A program made the translations under genes and the position numbers. From assembly GCA_943736015.1 (NCBI GenBank), contig OX031064.1, forward strand, positions 42,335,361 to 42,399,360: a stretch of 64,000 bases of DNA. The letters run 5' to 3'. Positions 41,620 through 52,713 of this stretch are shown piece by piece; positions within the stretch are counted from its first letter, which is position 1, and every line of letters begins with the position of its first letter. The notes beneath the pieces are model-generated. The model did no database searches. It saw nothing but the letters and a program-made list of their open reading frames with translations, and was not told the origin of the DNA. Source of the stretch: Tridacna crocea (lineage: Eukaryota > Mollusca > Bivalvia > Cardiida > Cardiidae).

Positions 41620-44600
41620 CATAGCCAACTTTCGCGGACATGGAAAAATCGATATCGGCCAATTTTACCTGCATTTTTTTACATAGAATTATGAAGGGCC
41701 TCTGTAAATAAACGCTTATAACTTCATCAATTTTTAAAATTGAAAATTATCTCAAGTGAGGTAGGAAAATTCAATTTATTTTCTTTCAAATGAACTTGGT
41801 TTTAAAAAATTCGAAAAAGAAACTTTTGGTCCTTTTTTAACTTAAAAATTGTAGGTATGGTTTATATAGAATAAAGAGGGAAAACGCATTTTCCGAGGTC
41901 AAAAACTGTAATATTTGTTTAATTTTCTTTCTTTGTGTTGAAAAGTCAAAATTATCTCAAGTGGAGTGAGTTACTTTATTCATTTCTCTTTCAAATGGTA
42001 TAATTTTGAGTCATTTAAAAAAATAAACTTTTGGTCCTTTTTACAGTTTTTTAATGCCACTATCCTTTTTTTAGCTCACCTGAGCACAACGTGCTCAAGG
42101 GGAGCTTTTAGGATCACCCGTGTCCGTCGTGCGTCGTCCGTCGTGCGTCGTCCGTCGTCCGTCGTGCGTCGTCAACAATTCTTTAAACATCAACTCATCC
42201 TAAACCGCTGAGCGGATTTTGACCAAACTTGGCAGGAATGTTTCTTGGGAGGTCCTCTTTAAAAATTGTTCAAAGAATTTGATTCCATCAAAAACTCTGG
42301 TTGCCATGGCAACCAAATGGAATTTTTTAGCAAATTCTTTAAAAATCTTCTCCTCTAAAACCGCTGGTCGGATTTTGAAATAATTTCACAGATATGTTCC
42401 TTGGGTGACCCTTTTCAAAACTTGTTGGTGAAATTTTGATTCGTCAAAAATTGTGGCTCTGGTGAATGGGGGCTTCTTGCACTATACAGAAATGAAGGAA
42501 TTCTTTAAAAATCTTCTCCTCTGAAACCGCTGGTCAGATTTTGAAATGATTTCACAGATATGTTCCTTGGGTGACCCTTTTCAAAAATTGTTCGTGAAAT
42601 TTTGATCCGTCAAAAAATGTGGCTCTGGTGAATGGGGGCTTCTTGCACTATACAGAAATGAAGGAATTCTTAAAAAATCTTCTTGTCTGAAACCGCTGGT
42701 CAGATTTTGAAATAATTTCACAGAGTTGTTCCATGGATGACCCTTTTAAAAAAATTGTTCGCGAAATTTTGATTGGTCAAGAAACATGGCTCTGTTGAAT
42801 GGGGGCTTCTTGCACTATACAGAAATGAAGAAATTCTTAAAAAATCTTCTTCTCTGAAACAGCTGGTTAGATTTTGAAATAATTTCACAGACTTGTTCCT
42901 TGGGTTACCCTTTTCAAAAAATGTTTGCGAAATTTTGATTGGTTAAGAAACATGGCTCTGGTGAATGGGGGCTACTTGCACTATACAGAAATAAAGAAAT
43001 TCTTGAAAATTCTTCTCCTCTGAAATGGCTGGACAGATTTTGAAAAAATTTTACAGAGATGTTCCTTGGGTGACCCTTTTCTAAAACTGTTCGCGAAATT
43101 TTGATTGGCCAAGAAACATAGCTATAGTGAATGGGGGCTACTTGCACTATATGGAAATGAAGAAATTCTTGAAAATTCTTATTCTCTGAAACCCGTGGTC
43201 AGATTTTAAAATAACCTGACAGAGATGTTCTTTGGGTGACCCTTTCCAAAAGCTGTACATATAATTTTGATCCGTCAAGAAACATGGCTCTTGTGAATGG
43301 GGGCTACTTGCACTATACGGACATGATGAAATTCTTTAAAATTCTCTCTTCTCTGAAACCAGTGGTCAGATTTTGAAATAATTTCAGAGAGATGTTCCTT
43401 GGGTGACCCTTTTCAAAACTTGTTTGTAAATTTTGATCCATCAAGAAACATGGCTCTCGTGGATGGGGGCTACTTGCTCTTATACAGAAATGAAGAATTC
43501 TTAAAAATTCTTCTTTTTGAAACTGATGGTCAGATTTCGAAATGACTTTTACAGGTGACCTTTTGAAAATTGCTTGGCAAAATTATAAATTTGGTTCCAA
43601 TGATTCAGTACCTCAAAAAAAAAAAAAAAAAAAAAGAAAAAATAGACTATGGTCATCTCAAAACTTCAGGTGAGCGATCCAGGGCCATCTTGGCCCTCTT
43701 GTTTTTCTTTTTCCGTGAACTTTCGGATTATGCCGGATTTTGCCGATATTGGTCGAGTCTTACTTTTAGAAAAGCCAGCCGGGTATCTTTATTGTGTTAC
43801 GTAATGTTTCATTGGCAAACGGACCCCCTGCTATGTTTATCATATGTATCCACATGATTATAAACTAGAATTTATACCCGGGTTGGTTTCAGATCGAATA
43901 CCATTTGATCCTGACAGTATCTCTAAGATGTTTTATTATGTACCCTATCTAAAAGACCAAGAATGTAATACTTATGAAATTATTTCCTTTTACAATGATT
44001 AAGACTGACATATGAAATAAGAAAATGTACGTTTGATGAATTTTTTCAACTTTTCAGCTTTTAAGAAACTCAGTAATGCCTTATTATTTTTTTCTGGCGA
44101 CAGCTCACAAACTTATGTTTCTTTGCTTTTTTCACATCGGTCTTTCATCTTTCGTATCACATAGAAGGCCCTTGAAAACATTGAAGAAAAATATTTTAAT
44201 ACTGGTTGCCAACATTTTCTCCTTTTCTTACACTATAAGATAAGTTCAATTTTTTTTTTCATGCTTTGTTTGTCTTTTAAGAAAATTACTTCATTTTGAA
44301 CAAGTCTGAAATTTGTCTTTTGGTAAAGATTCAAATAACAAGCTTAACCTCTTACTGTATAAATACGACATCTAACGACCCTGCTGTTAATTGTTTAGGA
44401 TAGAATATTGTCTAAATCATTCAATCGGTTTCTCCTGCAAAGAGTATTTACCATTCAAAGAATGACAACACTAGATCAAAATTGACAACTTTTGTTTATT
44501 ACATCACTCAAACAGTTTCTCCCTTCTTTCAAATGTCCCCTTCCCTTCAACATCTTTAATATTTTAATTGTTCAATGGAAAAATTAGCCTAAACATTGAG

Positions 44601-44723
44601 GTTCTTCCATCTTTAAAACAACGCAACCTGCAAAAAGCATAACCGCTATGAGTGAATGAAAAAAAAAAAAAATGACTTAGACCATGCATGTACACGGAAA
44701 TGGGAATAATACAAGCTACTTCT
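41620..44723 (-). repeat. Right arm of the long inverted repeat
   Basis: Reverse complement of 519-2030, from CATAGCCAACTTTCGCGG at the inner end to ACAAGCTACTTCT at 44711-44723. It is longer than the left arm only because of the 1.64-kb element at 42065-43703. The shared decayed MITE is at about 44120-44350. No target-site duplication is obvious outside the arms. Confidence 0.85.
42065..43703 (-). mobile_element. Pearl/Helitron-like element C, inverted
   Basis: The reverse complement of elements A, D and E: 43703 is the AACAAGAGGGCC end and 42073 the GGTGAGCTAAAAA end with its GAGCAC..GTGCTC hairpin. The core has about eight units of roughly 120-165 bp. It sits in a T/A run of the right arm whose uninterrupted form is preserved at about 1565-1590 in the left arm; no target duplication beyond the T run is visible. 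Confidence 0.85.
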
Positions 44724-46524
44724 CCTTTACCAGTAACTTAAAAAGTTACCAACTGCATAATCATTATTTATTATTTCGAGAGATAGTATTTAATCAACCT
44801 TGTTCATGTATTAAGAATGATTTACATGTATCTTGGTTTGAAACCGGTTTTTAACACAGCTTGCTGGTGAATTCTACTGATGCTTAGTTGAAATGACACC
44901 ATACATGACTTTTTTAGAGGAAGAAATATCTTTTTTATCTTTATCATGCCTGTAAGCAGCGCTAGAGTGTAGCATCGGATCAGTTCACAAGTGCTGATCT
45001 GTTATGATACTTTCAACTCAAACCTTTCAGTAACTTTCTGTTGCGTCTCGAGCGCATTTCCCATCCCCCTATTTCGGATGCAATAAAAAGACATATAATA
45101 CATCGGCAGCGTTTTTAAACTTGTGTGATAATAAAAGCTTGGACCTACTTTTATGTATAAAGATATAGCTTAGTGCATAGATAAGCCTAAGTTGTTCCAA
45201 AAAACTAGCTTTTAGACTCGCTCAAGATCGAAACATCTTAATACATTTATTGTAGACGTTGTAAGCAAATGCAACATCCCTCATTAAGCCAAAATACAAC
45301 CATTTTCTTTTATTTGTTCGATGAAAACCAACTTTGAATGAATGCTTTTTTTATATGCCGAATCTGTAACTTTTCGTGTGCATAAAATCATGTAAATTTA
45401 CTCTAATGGTTCTAAGCAGCCGTTGAAATTATTTATGTATTGTAATAGTTTTATTTCTCCGCCTTCCCAACCTTTTTTCTTTTAAAAATCGTAGAAAGCA
45501 GAAATTATAAAAATCAAAACCATTATACCACACATGCACACAAAAGACAAAGTTTACCCAATCAAGATATAACCATTAGCTATTTACTAAACGACAAAAT
45601 ATTTTATGATTTTTTTTTTCAAATTGAAAGAACTTGCAGACGAAAAATACGGCAAATAATGAAACTTGCATTTGAAAGGGTAGAAAACACTGTGGGAGAA
45701 CAGGAATCGTAGAAAACATGTTATATACGATCCCTAGAAAAACAAATTAAATGCAACTCAAATGATAATGTCTGTCTTTGAAAAGGCAGAAAACATTTTA
45801 GGGACAGGAGAAAATTTTCTCTCTTTCCAGCAAAGTTTACAAAAGCCTTTTCTCTCAGGTCAGTTAGATTGCTGTAGTGTTAAACTGGTATTCTCAAAAC
45901 GTCGAATTTTCTGCTGAATTCAACTTGTTGATTTTGCCATGAATATCAAAGATATTTTTCAACCAAAATAATTGTCGACTTATAGAATCGATCAGGTCAG
46001 ACAGTTTGTTTTGTGCAGCCTGTTATAAATCTACAATGTCAGCAAAAGTGCATTTGGACGGATTAGATTTCAGGATCAGACTACAAAAAGTGTATTTGTC
46101 GAGAGCAGTTTTAGGATCGATCAGTTTATGTTTCAGAGAATCAAAACTGAACCCTTAATCCGAGGATAAATGAATTACAAACCGACAAATAAAGCTAAAA
46201 TATAACAATTTCAATGTTCTTTTCTCAAGAAAACTCTCCCTTTATCTGGAGGTGTAATTCCAATACGCTGTCGAGTCTAATAAGGGTGCGCATTATGTGC
46301 AGTCTGATACTGATATTCAAGAGCCACACTGTACTGTAAAGGGTTTAGGTTAAAATCAGGAAATGCCAGGACAGATATACCGTGTAGGCAAGGATTGTGA
46401 ATTTGAAGCAGGCTACTGTTACGTAATGTTACGTTTCTCTTATCTTTTATCGCTGCAGGCTATTGAATATCGACTACTTATTGTGTAAGTTCGCCAAACT
46501 CAGGAAACTCCCGGACCTTTACGT
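44724..46524. other. Non-coding stretch with decayed MITEs
   Basis: A decayed MITE pair lies at about 45575-45870 (ACTAAACGACAAAATATTTT .. GGGTAGAAAACACTGTGGG). A GATCAG hairpin lies at about 44975-45005. No exon is supported. Confidence 0.4.
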
Positions 46525-46605
46525 ATGATATCGATTTTTTTTCATCGATTTGTTGATATGCGAGACTGCTGATAAGGCATGTCCGTGAAAGTTGGCTATG
46601 CGTAA
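46525..46605 (+). repeat. Solo fragment of the inverted-repeat arm sequence
   Basis: GATATCGATTTTTTT, then GGCATGTCCGTGAAAGTTGG and CTATG, match the inner end of the arms (about 1992-2030 in the left arm). It lies outside the 44-kb inverted repeat. Confidence 0.65.
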
Positions 46606-46846
46606 TAGATAAATCAAACACGTCGACTAAATTTTCCACCCTGTCTGATCTGAATCTAAACTACTTGCTAAAGTCAGCTCAGATTATCCTTTACTATCAC
46701 AGATAAATACTCTATGGCCAAGGCGAAGAAAAGTTCAACGACTATAGTACAAGTACAAAGGGAAGGAAACACACGGACAGACGACGACCCGTCGCGCGAT
46801 GTATCTTTTCTTAGAGAGAAATAAAATCTCCCGTTCAATCTTGCTA

Positions 46847-46928
46847 GAATTGGTGGCAAATTTACACAGCAATAAACCTCGTTGTGAGTTATGAGGCGCA
46901 ATGAATTGGTGGCAAATTTACACAGCAA
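46847..46928 (+). repeat. 26-bp direct duplication flanking a foldback-family fragment
   Basis: GAATTGGTGGCAAATTTACA (and six further bases) occurs at 46847 and again at 46903; between them is about 30 bp of the family seen at 26840-27060 (GTTGTGAGTTATGAGGCGCA). Confidence 0.85.
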
Positions 46929-47804
46929 TGTATCAGTAACTAACCTCTAGTTTTCCTCAACGCTTAGTCTATTTCAGCACTGGAAACTAGCAGAAAGTGA
47001 ATTACTTATATGAATTTAACAGTTTACTACTTGATCTGTCGTTGTATTGAAATATGCCACAGTAATTTCGAAATGCACGAAATACACGTGCCCATATTAA
47101 ACTCGTAAAAACAGGTTAGATTCCAGTTCTTTTGGTACGGTACGAACCAAAAACATGGATATAAGCCAATTTTCTGTAACATAATATAGAGTCTACAGCA
47201 GAATTCGAACATAATGAATACCAGTACTTTTAATAAGTAACAAGAGATCATCATTTTTACATTTCCGTATGTGCAACTTTTACAGCGTGTAAGTTGCAAA
47301 TACGACACTTGTTCGGCAATATGGAATGTCCATCGTCAGTTTCACATGCATTTTGCATTGTTTTTACTCATCGTATGAAACTGTCAATCCTTTACCAGAT
47401 AACAAAATTTTAGAGCTTTCCACTCGGACAGCCTTTGTAGACGATTAAATAAATGTGACACATTTTAAAAAGTTATAACTAGGCTACGTAGCCTCTCATG
47501 TATTGTTATATTTCGCGCCAATATTTACGCATAGGCTTATGGTAATTTGACATGATCGATAGGATACGTCGACGATATGGTATGATCAAATAAGTGTGAT
47601 AACGCCATACCAGATTTCATAAAAAATAGACGAAGTTACTGATTGCACCACAACCATTTAAGCGCCAAAATTAAACCTTTTCACCGATTGTAGCCGTTAA
47701 GTTTCTTCACGCCTGCATATAATGATTTTTGTAGATCTTTTTCTCAGTATTTTACAAAAATATTTAACTGATTGCAAAGATGTCCAAGTAGGGTACTGGG
47801 GAAC
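46929..47804. other. Non-coding stretch
   Basis: Only a partial MITE end at about 47385-47475 (CCTTTACCAGATAACAAAAT) was recognised. Confidence 0.35.
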
Positions 47805-48085
47805 GATATGTATGACTCATGCTCTGTAAAAAGAGGGTATACTGGCGCATCTGCAAAGAGCACTGACCCCAGTCAGCCTGCGCAGTGTCGAAAGCTAACC
47901 TGAATCGAAATAATTTGCTATCGATCAATATTCTGCATATCAAAGAACCATTCTACCTCATGATTCAGTTGGTTGTGTTGGATAAAACTGGTTTCTTGAA
48001 TCAATAATTATGTGATGAACGACTTGCTGCGATGCATCACGGAGATGCATTTAACCCCCTTTTCACAGAGAATGGCTCTCTCACA
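47805..48085 (-). repeat. Dispersed repeat with AGCCTGCGC hairpin, inverted
   Basis: Starts TGACTCATGCTCTGTAAAAA, includes CAGTCAGCCTGCGCAG, and ends in a piece of a second unit (CCCCCTTTTCACAGAGAATG). Confidence 0.6.
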
Positions 48086-49094
48086 CAGGTCTATATCTAA
48101 AATGTAAATCATTATTATTATACTCTGATAGGGACAACAGCAGAAAACTGGTTGTCTACTTGCAGTAAAAACGTGCAAATAATGGATTGGTCTTTCCGAT
48201 TGGTGACTGGTTTTTTTTTGAGATATACGAGCATACTACGGAGACATTGTACGAATTTTGATACGACCCCAGAAAACACACGTGACATTACCCAAAACCT
48301 TTACGGGTAACCAACATTTTCCCTCATCTATGCTCATAAATACTTTCTGTGCTTTCAAAGCCAATTTCCATAATTTGAACAAAACTTAATTTGTCGTCTG
48401 CAACTTCGCTAAATTTGGACCAGTATAAAATGTTTTTGTCTTGTAACGAGTTGACGACCTGTTCAATACTTTACATTTATGTCTTGACAGCCATTGGACC
48501 TGTCCATTTGTTCCTAGAGTTTTATTTATCAGTTCACAACCTCTGCTGCACGGCATCAATGAAATCGAAACTATGTCAACGGCTGGACAGGCTTTGACCG
48601 TAGAAATGGGTAAAAACAAGTTTCGCAAAAAGTTTGACAGAGGCTGGTTTGGAACTCAAAATCTCTAGATGACGAGCTTGACAGGTTATCAGTTTGGGAC
48701 CAGAACTTGGCTTTACATAATTACGGAAGGCTCTTCACAACGACGTTATACTTCCATCTATAATGAGTAGACTCCCGTTAATAATCTTATTCGCCCGTAA
48801 AACTTTATAGACTCCCCGTGAAATTGTTGAAATACACCAGATTTTTGTATCCAAAATGTTCATTGTTACATAAGAGATATCCGGAATTGGTATATTTCCA
48901 CACATTTAAATTTTACATCCTAACCGAAAAACAAGCAACATAATCAGAGGAACTATCTTACCTTTTCGTCTTCCATTTTTTTCGCAGCAGTCTCTGAGAG
49001 TCCAGAAATGAATATCTTGAAATTGTCCTGTTCCATTTTCTAACAACGATCCAAGAAAATACGGAGAAAAGAAACAGCGCAGATTATATAGTGA

Positions 49095-49560
49095 TAAACA
49101 CGTTATTACGAGTTTGTGTTTCGCGTTACTGCGACTTTTTTTTGCGTTATAACGTGTTTTAAAACACGTTATTACGAGAATTTTTGCGTTAGTGCACTTT
49201 ATTTTACGTTATAACGTGTTTAAAAACACGTTATTACGAGAATTTTCGCGTTACTGCGACTTTTTTTGCGTTATAATGTGTTTTAAAGCACGTCATTACG
49301 AGAATTTTCGCGTTAGTGCGACTTTGTTTTACGTTATAACGTGTTTTAAAACACGTTATTACAAGAATTTTCGCGTTACTGCGACGTTTTTTTTGCGTTA
49401 TAACGTGTTTTAAAGCACGTTATTAGGAGAATATTCGCGTTAGTGCGACTTTATTTTACGTTATAACGTGTTTTAAAACACGTTATTACGAGAATTTTCG
49501 CGTTAGTGCGACTTTTTTGCGTTATTACGTGTTTTAACTTCACGTTAAAACGTGTTTTAA
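49095..49560 (+). repeat. Palindromic tandem array of 62-64-bp units
   Basis: Seven to eight units. The AACGTG steps are at 49151, 49213, 49275, 49338, 49402, 49465 and about 49525, a period of 62-64 bp. Each unit holds the palindrome AACGTGTTTTAAAACACGTT and a GCGTTA(G/C)TGCGACTTT spacer. Units alternate between two spacer types (ACTGCGACTTTTTTTGCG and AGTGCGACTTTATTTTACG), so the true repeat is a dimer of about 126 bp. Confidence 0.9.
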
Positions 49561-51240
49561 AAAAATAGTTTACCTTCTTTTTGACACTTGTAGGCTTTCG
49601 TACCATATAAATGTTGATTCACCATCGTTCATTTATGCCTTGAAAAGTTTCCCCTACTGCGTAGAATCAATGTGAGAGCATTCGTACTCATATTGAATCT
49701 AGATGCTGTGTTACTTTCTAAATCTACAGTAAAACTTGGAATGAAATTGAGAATAGTCGGTCTCTATATTGCCAGATTATTTCAAATCCATAACCTTTCA
49801 CCCACAATTATTTTCTACAATGTCATAATGCTTCGAACCACGTGCTTTTGTTTTTTGGCGTTGTTCTCTGTACAACTGTTTTTTTTTTTTTTAATAAGTT
49901 ATTTTTCTTGAAATATTGCTCTTTCTAAGCCGCGTGAACTAGCTGGCGATACATATCGGAAAATCTGTTCTGAAGTGGGTATAATTAATTCTTTCAGCAC
50001 CAAATGTATAGGATAGAAGCGGCGCCGACTTCCACTTTAAAATACAATCCAGTGAAATATGGATAGACTTATACCAATGTTATAGGTATAGGTATATTAT
50101 AGAACTTATAGGCTTATAGCGGATGGTATAGATCCAAGATCAGACTGCCGCGATGTTTTGTACGGTCTAATCTTGCTCATTGTCAAAAAAGCTCCTATTA
50201 TTGCATTTAGTGGATAAAGGATTGAAGTGTATGCCTGTGATAAAAGAACTTGAATAGGATAGTTATACCAATCGTCTTTGCAGTTCACATTGTGATTCGC
50301 GATTTTGTGTCGTAAAATTAGCCTTTTGCGTAGTTATTCACATTTCTATGTCTTAATCACCACGGAAAGAGTGTAAGGAATTCTAATATACAAGTCTTGT
50401 TTCCTATATGGTATGGTTAATGCTCTTATCTCCCCTTATACAGTTTTGATATGCAAATTAACTCAACAGACACAAAGCTTTAAAAGTTTCTGGATGTAGA
50501 TATAAGCTGGAGACGACCAGATATAGCCAATGTATGTTTAAAGGGAAAATCAATGACATACCCACACAGTTCCATTGTATGCCGTATTTCTTAGCGAATC
50601 TTTTTATACAATTCCTACTGTAGTTGGCATTTGAAGCTATATATGTTTGGTTGGTTTTTACAACTTTGGCATTTGTTGAGATCATAGGTTGCAGTGGCAT
50701 TTTTAGACTAGTTTCAAAACATACCTGATTCGGACAGAGCGAGGACCATCAGCAAAGCAATATATGTATATGATTCTGTCAACTGCAAGTCAAATAGATA
50801 TGTGCAGATGGAAAACTAATATTCATATGCAGATACGTGTATAACAATACGATGTACTTAATGCAGAACACTATATAATGTACAAATATTGAGTAAATTT
50901 GCTTAATTCAGCTTAGAGTCTAGGCAAGTCTACAGCAAATGAAGTTGATCCATCCGACAACAACAACAACAACAAAAACCGTATACACCCACCAATCAAT
51001 CTATCCACCAATGCATCGGCCAACCTATCGATTCATCGTACACCTTGTTCATCAAGCAACATAATAATCCACCCATCCATCCATCCATTGGTCAACCCTT
51101 CAATTCACCGTATAACTCGTTCACCCAACAATGTATCTAATTACCCATTCATGATGAAAACCAAAAACGTCTATAGCTAATTTGCAGCAGAAAACTTTAA
51201 AGCACTGTTAAACTCTAGAAATTCGGATGAACTTTGGTTT
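49561..51240. other. Non-coding stretch
   Basis: Contains a GATC hairpin (AGATCAGACTG..CGGTCTAATCTT, about 50133-50175), a (CAA)n run at about 50958-50977 and a CCATCCATCCA/CACC-rich segment at about 50985-51100. No exon is supported. Confidence 0.4.
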
Positions 51241-51247
51241 TGTGCAG

Positions 51248-51420
51248 GTGTAACGTTGTAAAGTGACCCCCATAGAATAATGACCCCCCCCGGTCATTAT
51301 TTTATATAGAATATCGATTCCCCGGTCATAATATTATGACCGGGGGGTCATAGTATTATGATCTCCCCACACGTAGAAAAGTGACCCCTCACGTAGAATT
51401 GTGACCCCCTATAGAATAAC
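51248..51420. repeat. GACCCCC foldback cluster with a perfect 26-bp palindrome
   Basis: GTGACCCCC, AATGACCCCCC and CGGTCATTATTTTATA motifs in both orientations; 51320-51345 is a perfect palindrome centred on AATATT within GGTCATAATATTATGACC. Same flavour as 14655-14806; similar GGGGGTC..ATTTTATAG motifs recur at 52370-52450, possibly the far end of one element. Confidence 0.7.
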
Positions 51421-51689
51421 GACCCCCACATACACACCCAAACTCTTACTCTAACCCTAACCCAACTAAGGTACACTTACAACATAATTATCTCCACCGA
51501 TAGGCATCGGAGGTGTAATGGCACCCGTCCGTGCATGCGTCCGTCCGTACGTACAGAATTTTTTGACCGCAACTCTCCGTTCATTATTGGGCGGAACCGA
51601 TTCAAACTGGCTTGTTAGGCGCTTCCACCGCATCTGTATGGGTTCTGATTCGTCTGTACAGAACAGTATTTTCAGGGATTAAGAACTAC

Positions 51690-51845
51690 TACCGATGCCT
51701 ATTTGTGTGGAAAGAACAAATGGTTAAGGTTTCCGACCGAGAATCACTTGCCCCTCACCGTTGTGAGTTCGAGGCCTACCAGGGTTGTGTATGGGTGTCT
51801 GGCATACACACTGTCCTACTTGGCGGTTGCATATTAGAGTGATTC
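51690..51845 (+). mobile_element. tRNA-derived SINE-like sequence
   Basis: ATGGTTAAGGTTTCCGACCG (box A-like) and GTGAGTTCGAGGCC (box B) lie at tRNA spacing; downstream is CTGTCCTACTTGGCGG. The stems are imperfect. Confidence 0.45.
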
Positions 51846-52527
51846 TGTTGACATTTAGTCACTTTAGCGAGATAGTTATCTAGGTTTCTATAATGACACT
51901 CAGATTTGGTGTTAAATAAACAAGTACCCGACAATTTGCTTTACAACAGAACGATTTCTGCTACTTTCTGCTACTTTTACAATGCGCTTTACGAGTCAAA
52001 ATGGTTCCAATCGCTAGGGTCCATTCAGTCGCCTCATAGTATAGTATACACGCAATACTGTGCAGTGGTTGCAGTTTTATTTCTTTGATGTTAAAGGGAA
52101 CCGTTCAACCACAATGGACACTTCAATATGCAGCGCTCGATAATACGGCTGTTTCGACTGACAGGACGGATAAGCTGCAGTTCAAAGGTGAAATAGAAAC
52201 AAATGTTGCCTTTAAGTTGAAAAAAAAATTAGTAGCATACAAAATAACGTTAAAACGAGTTATATATGTCAGCATCAGCTCCAGTAGAAACAACAACAAC
52301 AACAACAAATAAACACGACAGTGATTTGAATCGATATACATGTAGAGTATGTTAAATTAGCAATAAGTTAGGTGGGGGTCAATATTTTATAGATAAACTC
52401 AGGAGGGGTCATTATTTTATAAGGGGGGTCAGTATTTTATAGATATTTTATAGATTGTTATTGTACAATGTGTTTTATCGTAAACAATTAAAACTTTATA
52501 AGTCATATAATTATGTCAAATGTGTCA

Positions 52528-52713
52528 GGGTCAGCCCGTATAGCTAAGGTGGTACAGCCTAGGACTTGTAAACACCAAGTCTTTGGTCAGCTGAGGGTGT
52601 GGGTTCCAGCCAAACGGCTTCACATCTGAAACTATTTTGTTACGGGAGATCACTCCTTTCTGCATACATCTGTATATAACGTCCATGGGTTTGTTTAGTC
52701 ATGTAAACAATAA
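52528..52713 (+). mobile_element. SINE of a second family, with conserved tail
   Basis: tRNA-like head (GCCCGTATAGCTAAGGTGG .. GTGTGGGTTCCAGCC), body, and a 46-bp tail at about 52667-52712 (TATATAACGTCCATGGGTTT, GTTTAGTCATGTAAACAATA). The tail recurs inverted at 62247-62292. Pearl-like element D starts exactly at its end. Confidence 0.6.

Noticed and set aside
49095..49560. CRISPR array from palindromic repeats
   Set aside because: Spacers are not unique; they alternate between two types, which is a dimeric satellite.
51455..51475. Telomere-like CTAACCCTAACCC
   Set aside because: Only about two and a half units, too short to indicate a telomere or interstitial array.
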